Source: Pontederia crassipes (lineage: Eukaryota; Streptophyta; Magnoliopsida; Commelinales; Pontederiaceae). Taken from it: a stretch of DNA of 64,000 bases. Below are positions 49,653 to 62,549 of this stretch, piece after piece (within the stretch, counting starts at the first letter, position 1; the number at the start of each line of letters is the position of its first letter). The DNA lies in assembly GCA_030549335.1 (NCBI GenBank), contig JAUKPH010000017.1, forward strand, positions 5,541,501 to 5,605,500. Reading direction: 5' to 3'. The notes beneath the pieces were generated by a model. It saw only the letters and a list, made by a program, of their open reading frames with translations, did no database searches and had not been told where the DNA came from. The position numbers and the translations under genes were made by a program.

Positions 49653-50479
49653 TTTTATATGTATGAATGTGAATTCGACTGTTGAAAAACAATCAAACAG
49701 ATGAATGTCCCAATTATCACTTTAAATAATGCTTACATTACTCAATAGAAATTACACAAATAAATCCAGTTCGTAATGATGATTCTCAGTTCAAGAAACT
49801 TTCATTGCAAAGAAGGAGAGGAACTATGCTATGAGATAAAAAAAAATACAAGAACAAAACGAATGTGGAGAAAGTACGTGACAATGTTTTAATGTTGTCA
49901 TTAATTAAGATATGAAAAAGCTTATCATAAATTGTTCAGGATCACTGATGCGTGTATGCATGCAGCACCACAAGAACATGGTTATTCCAGTCGACATAAA
50001 GGCATGAAGTCGTCGCCAATGGCTTTCACTTCGCCTAATAACATAAACGAAATTAACAGGCCTTTCCATAACGTAATTTGGCATTCATGAAACCAGAAAA
50101 TTAAAGGAGACATGTTTCACTCAAACTGTCAAAGTAAATATCTTGCAAAACGTTGCAGTAAACGCGACCCTTTAGTTTCATAACATAAAACAAATGAGAA
50201 GAAAATCTTTCAAACAATTTATTGTCGATTTTCCCTCTGCTACAACTATGTGCTGCCTTCCATCAGGTTTGCTAACCACCTTCGCCTGTGCAAAGAATAC
50301 AACTGTATCAAAGAAGAAATTTTCGGATCATATTTTTGTAATAGAAACCACTTTTTGGATATACAATTTGGTTTATCTTTTGTCAATCTTTATATCTCTG
50401 AAATTAGTTTCTTTATGTCATTTTTCCAGTGCTTAGAGCCGATTGGAAATTACAACGAACACTTACAGCGCACCAAGTC
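49653..50479. other. Intergenic and 3' UTR of the LYR gene
   Basis: No independent gene seen. The right part is likely the 3' UTR of the LYR-motif gene on the minus strand. Confidence 0.4.
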
Positions 50480-50826
50480 TCAGCTGCAGCAAATCCCCTT
50501 CAGCTTGTTGGCGGCCGACTGATCCACGGAATACTGAAAAGGAAAAACTTTAAGAAACAACGGCACTATCTACGGAATCTATTCGAAGCGAAAAGAGAAC
50601 CTTAAAGGGGGAGAAGAAGAATAAGAACAACAAGCACCTTGTTGAGAACCCAAGCGCTGTGGTCGTAAGCCCGTCGAAGGAGCTCGTCGAGGGAGACGGA
50701 GTCGTCGAGCTCCCGGTAGTTGACGAAGTTCTCGCGCGCGTACTTGGCGTAGTACGGCCTCGTCTCCGGCGGGAGTCGCCGCACGAGCCTCAGCACCTCC
50801 ATGTACGCCCGAAGCGCGCGTTCCAT
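50480..50826 (-). CDS. LYR-motif protein, LYRM9-like (Complex1_LYR)
   Basis: Two exons, 50826-50638 and 50533-50480, join in phase at GT-AG sites to give 80 residues. The protein starts MERALRAYMEVLRLVRRLP and continues PYYAKYARENFVNYREL, SLDELLRRAYDHSAWVLNK, then YSVDQSAANKLKGICCS. It closely resembles the plant protein annotated as LYR motif-containing protein At3g19508, about the same length. LYR proteins are small helical mitochondrial matrix proteins that pair with acyl carrier protein and help assemble respiratory complexes or iron-sulfur proteins. The exact client of this one is not known. The first exon is GC-rich. The gene sits 1.2 kb downstream of the coiled-coil gene on the same strand. 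Confidence 0.9.
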
Positions 50827-51979
50827 CGCTCGCTAAGTTGGGGCAGATCTCAACTTTTTGCGCGCTCGGCTCGCAAGTCTCGACTTCACATCGGTCCAAC
50901 GCCACAATATCTGAATCCAAATTGGACCGGTTTTTGGATTTTGGGGCCCTCAAAGCGGTGCCATTTTTTTGTTAGTAAAAAAATTAAATTGTATCAATTA
51001 TTAATTATATAGTGGCACTCAGATAAGCCATAAATCTAAAAGGCCTTTATTCGAATTGGTGATCAATCAATGTTGAACATTATTAGCATTTTCTAATATT
51101 CGAACTAAAATTATTAGCACCAGAATCAAACTCAGATTACATTTTAAGACATAATAAGTTGGACTAAAATCATCTATTTTTAATGTTTTTGGATTACAAA
51201 TTATAAAACTTGAATTTTTTTAATATTGTTTTCCCATCCTTCCGACGAGAGCAAACCATTTTCTTAAAAAACAAATTTAAACTTGATGTGATAAATTTAT
51301 ATGGATTGGTGAACATTAAAAAGATCATTTTATTTGTAAAAGAATATAGAAATGCAATTGAATAGTAAAAAAAGTTTAATTGTTTTAATTAACCCGATAC
51401 GAGTTTCGTAATTCATAATTTTATACCATCATTTTCTACACATTTTTACTCCTTTTTTTTAAGAAATAAAGATCATCAAGTCATTATATCTCGACCGATA
51501 AGAACATTTCCGGTTCGATTCCCTGTCCTAAAACTTATATACCTCTCTATTTATCTTTTTCTTTCAGCACCCCAAAAAAAAAAAAAACTAGCCGTGTTGA
51601 AGTTTTCAGTACAAAAAAAAAAAAGAAAAAACGGGCGACATGAAGCAACGACGGCCGCCCGGCACGGAGGGTGGAGCCGGGGACATTTCACTCTGGCGAC
51701 AAGGGGTCACCAATACCAGTTACGGGATCATCGTGCACATCGTGCAACCAATCAACCACTGGCACTCACCCGGGGACTTCGTAGAGTGCATTCTCAGATG
51801 TTTGCGTGCACCAGTGCCTCAATCCCAGGCAGCATCCCCAGCCTCATCCATCCTCCGCGTGAAGACGGCCCAGAGGCAGCTGCTGACGGGATTCTGAAGA
51901 CTTGCCAGGGCCAGCACACACGTGATCTCACCCTCGTGCGGCCGCCGTCTATCTCCTTCCGTCTGCGCTCCGCTTCCTC
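50827..51979. other. Intergenic with a possible tRNA-derived SINE
   Basis: LYR gene promoter side (50827-50900) and the 3' side of the coiled-coil gene. At 51512-51522 GGTTCGATTCC is a perfect RNA polymerase III B-box. TATCTCGACCGATAAGA lies 25 bases upstream like a worn A-box, and a run of A follows at 51574-51586. This suggests a SINE at about 51460-51586. The duplication at its ends is not clear. Confidence 0.4.
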
Positions 51980-54610
51980 CTACAGCTGCTTGGTGAGTTC
52001 CTCGATCCGCTCCCTGAACATGTCGCTTCTGCTGTCCGCCAGGCGAAGGGTTGCCTCTGCAGCAGCCTGAGCTGCCATTGCGGTGGATGCGAGCTTCTCC
52101 TTCAGGCCCAGCTTGCTGTTAGCTGCGTTCAGGGATTTCGTTGTCCTCTCGAGCTCTTCCCTCAGCAGATTAACCTGCAAGCCAACGCACCAACAGCTGG
52201 TTTCAAGCTTCCATGTTCTTCTTAACTGAAGTGTTCGTCTTACCTCATTCTCCCGTTCTGTTAGTGCAGCTTTTCCAGCTTCTACCTCCAGTTCGCACGC
52301 CTCCCGCCATCTTGATACTTCATCTGTGGCTTCCTTCAGCTCCAGCATGAGCTCTTCGACCTTGAGAAAATGGTAAAGAAGAAAGAAACGTCAGGCCTGT
52401 TTCACTCAAAGAATTGGCATGTGTGTGAAGATTGGAGCTCGTCATTACGCTGTTACATAGCATGCTTTCTCTCTCTTCCAGAACTTTTATGTATGCCTGA
52501 TCATCTATCATCCTCTGAGCTTGCTCATCCAAAAGAGACTGCATATGTTGGTTTTCTGACCTGGTAAAACTTGTACAACAGATTAATGAATAACTACATG
52601 TCATAGAAAAGACTCCATAAAAAATAAACAAATCAAACAGCTACTACTATGTTTAATGGCGCAAATTTGCTTCATGTCACGGCTTTTAGAAGGCTTCCTA
52701 TGTTTAAGATTATTAGCATCTGATTTAGCACTCCCCTGAAATTACTTGGGACGCAGACCCATTTGACCGCGCCAACCAACCTCGATTCAACTAGGGGGTT
52801 TTAGACCAACAGTCCAGCAACACATTTTGTCTTGCGCCAAATAGTGCTAGAGGTCAAGCAAAATCTTGAGATGATGTTGGCATTAGGGAATGAGGATATC
52901 ATTACTCCCTTTCCATGACAACAAGCTTCAATCACCACGGATTTCCTTTTTTTTTTTTAATTTTGCAATGAATACGGCCTATTGGATATTAGAGGCTTTA
53001 GATCACTTTATAAAAAAGTATCAGATATAAGTGACAGATAGAAAGTACGAGATTTACCATCTCCGATATCAAAATTGTACCTGTACTCCTCCAGATCTCT
53101 TCTTAGGACAGATATTTCCTGATGGAGATCCTTCAATATTTTATCAACTGTTGAGACCTGGTAAGAGAAATCCAAAACGGAAATGGGATTAACAGGCGAG
53201 ACCCTAATTGCAAACAAAATTAATGTCAGAGTGCATATATAACTGGTAATTAATTATACAAGGTATGTAGCAGGTGTTAAGCAATAATTCAGTCTGAAAT
53301 ATCTTCAACTTTTTGAAGCATTCCATTTGTTTGACATCCATTGCTTCGCCAAAAGGGTACAAAAGTAAGGAAAGACCTCACTTAATTGCTTGTTTAATGC
53401 TTAATTCATTATACATTACATCACAATGATGTTTCACAATTGTGATCCGTAACAAACCGAGGATCATTTTAGAAATAAATTAAGCCATGAGAAGCATGTC
53501 CCGGACGTAGTGTCACTGTCAATTCACGTGAGTGCTTATACTTCTCACTTCTACTTAACCAAACAGTTGAAATATCAATGGAAGATCTTCAGGAAGACAG
53601 GAAATCGAATTCTTCTTAGGTCTACCAGTAATATTGCTAAGTTGTTCTCAGGCAACAGGCAAGTTCCTAAATTTAACATTCTCATATACTTGTAGGGATG
53701 ACAAATCACGACTTACCAGACTTGTGATCTCTTCTTCGCATTCGCTGCTGTCGGATCTGGTGCTAGAAGCAGGACTGTCCTGCTGTTCCCACTGTGTCCC
53801 CACACCCATCACGCCCATTACAAATCCGAATCCGACCTTCTGTAATCCCCTCTCGGCCATCTGCATGATTGCACCCCTTTTTTGCTCAGAGCTATAGTTC
53901 AATCTCTGAAGGCTCTTCTCGGCCGCCTCCTTCTCTGTCATTGCAGCTCTGAGCAAGCTGCTGATGTCCCTATTCTCTTCTGTCAAACTTTGAATGCTGT
54001 TCTCCAGCTCATTCTTCTCCTTCCTCATCATTGTCTGTTGCTCAGAAAACTTCAATTCAACAACCGCTGCAAGCTTACTAATGAATCGGCTTTCAAAGGC
54101 CAGAGCATCCAGTGCATCATTAAAATTGCACTTTTCTTGTTCATATGCTCGTTCGTCCAACTTCTCCTTAGTTACCATCTCGGAGATCCTAATGAAGCTC
54201 TCCTTCGCCGACCAGATCGATCCCTGAATACCTGATATCACTCCGTTCATCCTGTTTTCTTCCTCGGACAGGTCCAGAAGCTTACATTTATATACTTCAG
54301 CCATGCTCCCAAGTTCCAATTTCAATTCCATATTCGCTTCTTCCAGCTTCTGAGCGGACGCCTCTCCCTCACTGACCGTAATTCGGAGCGCATCCCGCTC
54401 CTTCGACGCTTCCTTCAGAGCCCGAGAGAGGTCAAGGTTGCTACTTTTCAGAACTTCCAACTCTCCCTCCGCAGAGCTGTAACGGGATTCCATCTCTCTG
54501 TAGGAAATTTGAAGTGTTTCGAGTTGACGTTGGATGCTGCCATCTGCGGGGACTGATCCATTGGGGATACCACAATTCTCCACCGAGGAGTGATCTGGGA
54601 GCGGATCCAT
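51980..54610 (-). CDS. Coiled-coil protein, At3g49055-like, function unknown
   Basis: Five exons join in phase: 54610-53717, 53157-53081, 52560-52449, 52360-52244 and 52174-51980, giving 464 residues. After a short N-terminus (MDPLPDHSSVENCG) nearly the whole chain has heptad-like patterns rich in Glu, Lys, Leu and Gln (LETLQISYREMESRYSSAEG; EEANMELKLELGSMAEVY; EELMLELKEATDEVSRW), broken near residues 255-285 by GLQKVGFGFVMGVMGVGTQW, a short hydrophobic glycine-rich segment. It ends RERIEELTKQL. It matches the plant family annotated as uncharacterized protein At3g49055. No enzyme motif is visible. The donor of exon 3 was chosen (GTAATG at 52448) because a nearby GTAACA donor would break the frame. 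The gene is intact. Confidence 0.82.
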
Positions 54611-57600
54611 GAATAGTTCCTTCGTGCCAATCGGGAGGCAGATGTCCAGGGAATTCTACGACTTTGGTCGCCATTTTTGCTCATGGTCAGCGTTCGGGTG
54701 GGCGATGAAAACTTCAGCTGTCAGTCAAATGAAGTTGGAATGGCGGGTGTTCCGCAACGGTCGATGGCCCGGACGAATCGCCGGTTTTAATCGTTCGGTT
54801 CGGTTTTCCTGACCGGCGGTTACCCAGAAGGACGAGGAAAATAAACAGAAAATATCACATTTGTACCAACTCAGCACACATCCCTGTTAACTGTGGGGGG
54901 TCCAAGAAACACTAGTTCTTAATGTCACTCTGAAAAAAAGGGTTGTTATTTATTCATTAGCTATATCCTATATATGTTGATTAATGTTATTAAATTCTTT
55001 TTTTTGTCATATAAAATTTCTACCATATAGGGAATAGAATGTTGCTCTTAATATTGGCTTATAGTCCATCATTGTACGTGCCAGGTTGATAAACATTTTT
55101 TTTAGAATTCCATGTGGCAACTTAGATAAATTTACTTCCTCAATCTGTGTTTTTTTACTTCAAAATATTTGATTTGGCTACAGCCTACAAGTAGATAAAA
55201 ACTTCAAAGTAAAAAAAAAACATTTGTATTTGTTAGGAATATATTGAATCGATGTTAATTTGGTAGCAAATGCAACCTTGCAAAAAATTAGGAGAACGAA
55301 GTCATGTGGGGTTTTCTAACCCGGTTAAATGATAGCTCTCGAAATCCATATGATTATGAAAACTATAACTTCGTACATTTTTGTAATCACAAAGGTCACT
55401 ATAATTTACAGTTTTCACTTCAAAACACAACATCAGATGGTTGAGTACATGGTTAAAGGCTAAAGAGACAAATATATGATTAAGATTCCTACATTCTAGC
55501 TTTGACATTCTTGTTTGGACTATTCCTACTTCATTCAACTTCACTATGTTGTGCTAATGATATATTATATATAATCTTTTAAAATAATTATAATTGGCCC
55601 CTCCGAACTTATTGAGACATATTATATATAATAAAATACAAAATTTTCCTTAAAAATATATATTAATAGCCCTCCTAATCTTAAAAAATCTATAAAAGGA
55701 TATAATATTATTATATTATTAGTATATATGAAAATATTTATAGTGTAATATGTGATTTCTTTCTATAACAAATTAAATTACGTAGTTAACTATTAAAAAA
55801 ATTAGTTACATATATCTTCATCTAATTATTCGAAATTAATTACTTAATATATATATTATGTGAAATATAATTACATTATTTCATCTTAAAATTCAACTTG
55901 CAAGATAAACATGATAAATTAACAAAAGGCATGATGAATAATAAAATATATATCTCAATTAAAATAAATAAAATTTATAATTATAAATTATTTTTAATAT
56001 ACATTGTTTCTAGAGTAGTTTTTCATTTTGTTAATTTGATTAAATTTTTTATAAATATATGTCTATACATATAACATGTTATTTTTTTATCTGTACCCTT
56101 TATATTTCGGCCTTCCTAACTTTCGATCCTAGCTCCGTCCCTGAGGGGTTTGTTAGTTGGCGAGGTTAGAGTTGAGGGCGCCGAGGAAGGGAGCGGAGGA
56201 ATCCATCTAGCTGTAGGGATTTTTTTTATTTATATTGGTTAATTAATTTTTTAATTACTTTAATTTTTTGTGCCATGTCAATATGCAATTGAAAAACCCA
56301 TTGAGTGATTATGAGAACATCACAAACAAGATTTTAAAACTTAAAGAATGATCAAATTACGAAATAAAAGTTAGGTGATTGAATTGGAACTGCGCATATG
56401 TGATAGGGCCATTCTTGGATACAATACCACATGCGACGACTAGGAGAAGAGGTACCTAGTCAAGTCCATTTTGAATATACAGCTGGTCGAGATGTATATG
56501 CCGAGAATCATTCTTAAAGGCAATCATGGACATAATGAGAGTGTTCAGCGAGTCGTCATGGGTCATGACATTAGCGCGTGAGACACTAATGCAAGTGCTT
56601 CAACGCTTAACGTCCGAAGGGGCATTTAGGGAATCATGGAACACCAAGAAGGGTCACTAATATGAGTTGTCATCCGACACTCAAAGTTAGACACTAGAAT
56701 TAGAAAAGGCTTGATTGTATTATATACAAATATAAAATGCATATGGGCCTAGGAAGACACTAGTGATTTTTTTTGTCTCAATACAAAAGTGGAAATATAA
56801 CTAATGCTCTAGTCATTCATAAACATGACCTTAGAACATAATATCACAAAGGTGGATAACTTGATACTCCGTAATATTATGCAGTGCGAGATGACTGCAT
56901 ATATTCTTTGTACGACATTAAACGATCGAAAATTTAAGTTGAACGACATTGATATCGCGAGACCTTGCACGTCGTGTCACAGAAAGATACAGACACATAT
57001 AGTTGGGGACGACGCGCGCAATACATGTGTAATGTACCCACCCACAATATAACTTCTTATTTATATTTTGAATTGAGGCTTTTAATAAAATACACTTTTG
57101 TTCTAGGATTTATGAATAAGTAAGGAGACAAGACTTGGGAGTTGGGAGCCTGGTGACTTTGCTCATTGTATACATAGATAGCTACTGCAATTGTTAATGG
57201 ATGTGTGGACAATTTCCCACTTAGAAATGTGGCGGCAAATTCAATTTTAGATGTATGCATATAAGGTTGATGTGTTCAGTAGGGGTGGTGGACCTGGTGA
57301 ATCCCAAAACCCGATCCGATCCAATCATGACCCGATCAAGAGTGGGGTTGGGTTCGGATTGAATATTTTCAACCCGATTTGATAGACTTGGTTTTTTTCT
57401 TTTTTTAAAAAATTTTAAATATTTTTTCAAGTTAATTTAATAGTTTATATCATTTAAAATATAAATAAAAATAAATTATTTAAATGTAGAAAAGTATATA
57501 GATATTTAAAATAATATTTTTGGTATTTAAAATATTTTATTTTATATAAAAATATAATCATAAATATTTTTTATATTAAAAAATAATGGTCGAGTAACCC

Positions 57601-57921
57601 GACCCAATCTGACTCGGCCGGGTCGAATTGGGTTGGGTCATAACAAGAAAGAAGAAGGGATATGACCCGACCCAGCTTGGTTGGATCAAACCCGATTGAA
57701 TTAAAATTGTTAGCAAGCTACTGTATTAGTTTGTTTATCCATTTGAAACATTGTTGAGTTTAGAAATATAATGGAGAATGTACTGCAATTTAAGTTCTCA
57801 TATCATTGTTACCATCGGTTTCCTTTTTAAATGGAGTTGAAGATTGGACTAAAATGACAATCTTTATACTGCTGTAATGTCATTTAGTGGCCATCAGCCT
57901 AATGTTGTTTCCTTTTTCCAT
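54611..57921. other. Intergenic, AT-rich with unclassified repeats
   Basis: The first ~250 bases are the GC-richer 5' side of the coiled-coil gene. The rest is AT-rich. The stretch 56390-57050 has higher complexity but no frame over 75 codons. At 57277-57710 GACCCGA and GGGTTGGGTC words resemble subterminal repeats of non-autonomous hAT elements, with TAGGGGTG at 57279 as a possible left end and no partner found. Confidence 0.4.
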
Positions 57922-58338
57922 GGGTGTTTTTCTTTGACTTCCCTTAAACTATAAACTTTTTCAACGTATACCCACGATTTTCGTATTTTCTGCAAACCTC
58001 TCATAAACTATGCCACTTTTTCCACTTAAGTCCATCCATAAATCTCTATTAAAATTTTCATTAATTGTTATTATTTTGATTTATGAAATGACCCAATTGC
58101 CCTCGCGCATTTAGGTCAACATAGAAAAGGGAGAGCTCATTTATCTAAACCGTGCGAGGGTAATTTGATCATTTCATAAATCAAAATAATAAAAATTGAC
58201 GAAAAAAATAATAGAGATTGACGGATGGACCTAAGTGGAAAAAATATCATAGTTTAGGTGAGGGCTGTGAAAAATACGAAAGTCATGGGTAGACGCAGAA
58301 AAAATTTATAGTCCAAGGGAGGTCAGAGGAAAAAACCC
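57922..58338. mobile_element. Foldback MITE with ~190-bp inverted arms
   Basis: The two halves are near-perfect inverted copies. The left half reads GGGTGTTTTTCTTTGACTTC, CCCTTAAACTATAAACTTTT and ACTTAAGTCCATCCATAAAT. The right half, read inward, reads GGGTTTTTTCCTCTGACCTC, CCTTGGACTATAAATTTTTT and ACTTAGGTCCATCCGTCAAT. The flanks TTTTTCCAT and TTTTTCATT match at 7 of 9, perhaps a decayed 9-bp duplication. It shares end text with the element at 45583-46050. Confidence 0.82.
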
Positions 58339-58479
58339 TTTTTCATTTATTTTTTGGAATTAATGTTTTTGGATTTAATGGGACGTTATACCCACTTGCT
58401 CCCTGCACCCAAAATCGTTGGATGTAGGGTCTATGATGGATTAGAAAACGTCCAGTTCAGCATGGCTTAGTGGCCGATT

Positions 58480-58922
58480 CAACAAAGCCTCGCTGATCTG
58501 TTGCTAACTTGCGCTCACTTCGCAAGTCGTCACTCCTCGCCTTGCCACCTCCGCTCCTCGCCTCGCCTCGTCTCACCACATTGAAGTCACCTCGTCGCTG
58601 AATTGTGCTCGTCTTGTTCCCGCTGCTCCTCACCTCGCTGCCATTGAAGTCGCCTCACCTCATCGATGAACCTTGCTCGCCTCGTCGTTGAATCACACTC
58701 ACCTCGCCTTGCCTCGTTGAACCATGCTCGTCTCGCTGCCCCTTCATTGAACCATGCTCAACTCAGTGTTGCTGATGTCATCTTGCCTTGCCTCACTGTT
58801 GAACCACGCTTGCCTCACTGTTCTGTTGTTGTCACTCCTCGCCTTGCCACACAGTCGCTGGAGTTGCCTCGCGATGCCTTGCTGTCGCAAAAGTTGTCTC
58901 ATCTGATTATTGAATCACGTTC
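58480..58922. repeat. Degenerate tandem repeat with GCTCGCCTCG units
   Basis: Repeated GTTGAACCATGCTCGCCTCG-like and CACTCCTCGCCTTGCCAC-like words. The array continues after the solo LTR at 61012-61340, which shows that the LTR interrupted it. Confidence 0.7.
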
Positions 58923-61016
58923 TGTAATGCCTCCAAATTTCGCTCTCCTGACCCACGTGGTAATTGGGCTAGTTTGGGCCGACATTACTTATACACATAA
59001 CTCTTCTTAGACTTTCATCATCCAATGAGGCGATAAAGAATAATAATAACTCCTTTCAGAAAAATGCGAAAGAACAATAATAACTCCTTTCGTAAAAATG
59101 CAAAAGCTGAGTGACTGATAATATCTAAACTACAATATAATGCAGAAACTAACAATTCTTTCTATTCCGAGAAGTCCTCTACTATCACATACTATAAAGC
59201 ATTTGTTACATCCAATAGACTAAGGGAGCTCTAGTAGCAAAATCTAAGACTGACTCTCATAGGCAACTGCATCACCACGAACTCTACTGCTGCACGCGCC
59301 TCCAACTATAACATCAATTATTTGTGGGGTTCAAATAGAGGGATAGAGAATATCCATAAGCAAAATAAGCTTAGTACATGGAATAATACAAATGAATGAA
59401 ATAACTTAAATAGAGCAAGATTAGCAATTAAGTCATATATATCAAAGAACATGTAATAATAATGTCAAACTTTACTTTACTTTTCTTTTTTGTTCCTTTC
59501 CTTTTCGTTCTTTCTATACTTTTCTTTTCATAACAGTTTTTCTTTAGTGCGTTGCACTACATCTTTTACTTTAAATAATTCTTAAGACATCTATATGTAT
59601 TGTCCTAAAACGAGCTCGACTTTCTTTATTATGGATCAATATGACACTTTGATTTGATTATAACAATGGGTCAAGGTATATCAGTCCAAGAGCAAGTGAG
59701 CATTTACTTACTCACAAAATAGACTTAGACTTCTCAAAGCTACCCAAGTAGGGCCGCAAGGATCCCCTTTCTTTAACTTTAACTTTAACTATAACAATCA
59801 ATGCACATGACTACATGAAGATCCCTTATTTCAGCTTTTATCTTTTTACAATTAACTAACTATTATGTTTAGTTCATCACACATCGTAATAAGGGTAAAA
59901 TAGATTTTAACATCTCTATGAATTCATAAAAAATCATATATGCAACCTGTGAAGAATCCGAGCCGGGTACAGTCAAACCCGGGCTGGGTTTGTAGCTGAC
60001 ACGGGTCGGGTTGGAGACTTGGTCCAGATCGGTCTTGCATCAATATAGTCTCGATCATACATCAGAAATCGGGTTAGGGGTCTCTGGAGCTCGAGCCGGG
60101 TCTCGCATTGTGGAAACCAAGCCGCGCACGTCGTCGACTAGGGAACTCAGGTCGGTTCCCTGCAAACTCGGGCTGGATAGGGACTGAATCCGGGTCGGAT
60201 TTAGACTGCAGGGGCTGAGTTCGACTCAAAAGATGAAGAACCCAGGGTGGGTTCTTCCAACTCAGGCCGGGTTCCTACACAGAGGAAATTCGGTTCTGGA
60301 ATCCGAAACTTTGATTTGATTTTTTTGACCAATTTAGACATACTTTCGACATAAAACAAAGATGGATCTATTCTTGAATATACATAGTACAATAACTATG
60401 CTTTAATCTTTCGAGTTCTTAATTAATTTATCAATAAATCATATACAAAAGTGAACCTAGAATTTCATGTACTTGATTCAGACAGAACTACATGAACAAC
60501 CTAACTTTCAACACGATTTTCTAGATGACAAAGAGGCTATGACGAGAAATCTGGCATCTTTTGACATAGGGTTGACCAAAGTTTAAATAACCAGTCGGAG
60601 TACTCGCGCACGTGCAATGAGGAGAGAGAAAATGAGGGTTCAAAATAGGGAGAAAAATTTATTTTCTGGCAAAAAGAGGCTAAAGGCTGAAAATGACTTC
60701 TTTATAGGGGATGAGACTTTAACTTTTCGTGGGTTAAGAATCTAATCCGAGATTTAATGTTTTATCCTCCCCAAATATAATTCTGAACCTTATGTATAAT
60801 CTTAACTAATAATCGAACTTAATCACCTTATCTATTCCTTTTATTTTCCTTTCTTTTGTTCTTCTCAAAGTCTTATCCATAGTTCATCTTTAACTTATCA
60901 ACCTTTATCTTTTTCTTTAAACTAAATTTTAGGAATTAAATAAATAATTAAAATAAATAAATGTTTTTATTTATCTAATTACTTAATTCGAAAAAATTTT
61001 GGGGTGTTACACGCTC
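58918..61016. mobile_element. Solo LTR, about 2.1 kb, Ty3/gypsy-like ends
   Basis: The LTR spans 58923-61011 and starts TGTAATGCCTCCAAATTT and ends AAATTTTGGGGTGTTACA, imperfect inverted ends with TG...CA. The flanking 5-mers are CGTTC (58918-58922) and CGCTC (61012-61016), a 5-bp duplication with one mismatch. No gag or pol is present between the ends, so it is a solo LTR left after recombination. Within it, 59940-60270 carries GGGTCGGGTT and GGCTGGGTTT words that may mark a smaller nested insert. Confidence 0.72.
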
Positions 61017-61511
61017 ACCTCTCAAAGTCCCCTCACCTTGCCTCATCATTGAACTGCACTCGCCTAGTTGCCCCCGTCGCTAAAATGTGATTGCCTCATC
61101 ATTGCCGCTCCTCGCCTCGCTTGCCTCATCATTGAATTGCACTCGCCTAGCTGCCCCCATCGCTAAACTGTGATCGCCTCGTTGCTGCCGCTCCTCGCCT
61201 CATCTCATCCCACTATTGAAATGCACTCGCCTCGCCACCACCACTCCTCTCCTCGTCTCATCCCACTGCTAAAACATGCTCGCCTCACCGTTGAATCGTG
61301 CTCGCCTCGCCAGTGTTGCTGAATCATCTTGCCACACCTCGCCTCACCACCATGCTGAATGACATTCGGGCCGGCCACTGGCCATATTAAGTCAGTCATT
61401 TTCTAATAGTGAACTGCACTTCTAATCTTCCATAGACCCTACATTTGATGGCTCCGAATGTAGGAAGCAACATGTCCAACCGATTAAGTGGATAGCATGG
61501 CCATTAAATTC

Positions 61512-62510
61512 ATATTTTTTTTCGTTTGCTATACAATATTCTTCGATAAAAAATTAATGCTTGACTTGGAAGATTGATTTAACGATACAAGCGAGTTCAT
61601 ACAAAAATGCAAAAAGAAAAAAAAAGATCTTTTCAATATGACTTATATAATGTGTATGTAGAGCATTTGACGTAGAATATGTGTAGAGCACTAATTATAC
61701 TTATTAAATTAATAAAATAATTATATATTAATTTAAAGTTAAATAGTAAAGGTGATTACAATGAAGATCATCATATTATCCGATGGTCATGACCAAGGCA
61801 TGTTAATAAATATGACTATTCAACGATTGTAATTCTCATTTAGCTTTAGATGATATATTTTTATTATCAAATTATCCAAACAAATATATATTATTTTATC
61901 TAAGAAGTCTATAATTAATTTAATAATAAATTAATTAAATAATAAAAAATAAATGCTCTACATGAAGGTGTAGAGCGGAGTGCTCTATATACTCGTTAAC
62001 CTCTTTTACTTATCTACTCCGTGGCTGATGAGTTGAAAGTTCAAGTTAAATTTTATAATACTTGGAGAAGAATTTTGGATCGAATAACGAAATACAAAAA
62101 GAGTAAAAAGTTTTATGAGTTCATTTTAAAAACCCACAATATATTGGTGAATCACGTAGACAAACCAAAGTCTGCTCTGAGCCCTCCGCTTCTAATCGGA
62201 CGAACATGATAAAAAGTACTAAATCTCGCAAGTCCTCTCTCTAATTGTTCCCCACAGGGAGTTTTCGAACGGGGGAGGAGCATGTTAGCGAATATTGCAC
62301 TGGAGGGCACCAAATAAGGGAACTAACGAGTGTGGCTCCGATCCAATCATCGTAAACTGCAACCTGATGACGGAATGATCGGACGGACATAATTAACTTC
62401 GATATCCAACTTATGCTATCTCGCGGGTACATCAGAAGCCTTTCCCCACCTTCCACGGCCTTCATATTTTTCGCCTTCCGCTTTCTGTAACCTTTTCATT
62501 TCCGATCTCT
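61512..62510. other. Intergenic, no gene recognised
   Basis: AT-rich up to about 62000, then more balanced. A 62-codon frame at 62021-62209 matches nothing I know. The right part is probably the upstream region of the gene starting near 62550. Confidence 0.4.
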
Positions 62511-62515
62511 TCGTT

Positions 62516-62527
62516 TCTATATAAATA
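62516..62527 (+). promoter_or_regulatory. TATA box of a plus-strand gene
   Basis: TCTATATAAATA lies about 30 bases upstream of a pyrimidine-rich, GC-rich stretch typical of a plant 5' UTR (62550-62780). Confidence 0.6.
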
Positions 62528-62549
62528 CGTGCCGCACACCTCCCATTCG

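Larger units (their letters stand above)
58371..61511. mobile_element. Terminal-inverted-repeat element split by a solo LTR
   Basis: The left end (GGATTTAATGGGACGTTATA, ATGTAGGGTCTATGATGGAT, AGTTCAGCATGG) is inverted relative to the right end read inward from 61511 (GAATTTAATGGCCATGCTAT, ATGTAGGGTCTATGGAAGAT, ATTCAGCATGGT). Inside each end lie CTCGCC-rich tandem units (58480-58920 and 61012-61340). No transposase. It resembles the 38540-42463 element in style. The target duplication is not clear. Confidence 0.65.

Noticed and set aside
50194..50522. Plus-strand open frames opposite the LYR gene
   Set aside because: They overlap the second LYR exon and its 3' UTR and show no family match.
53882..54235. 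Plus-strand open frames of up to 117 codons
   Set aside because: They are antisense to the coiled-coil first exon, whose heptad pattern and splice phases support the minus strand.
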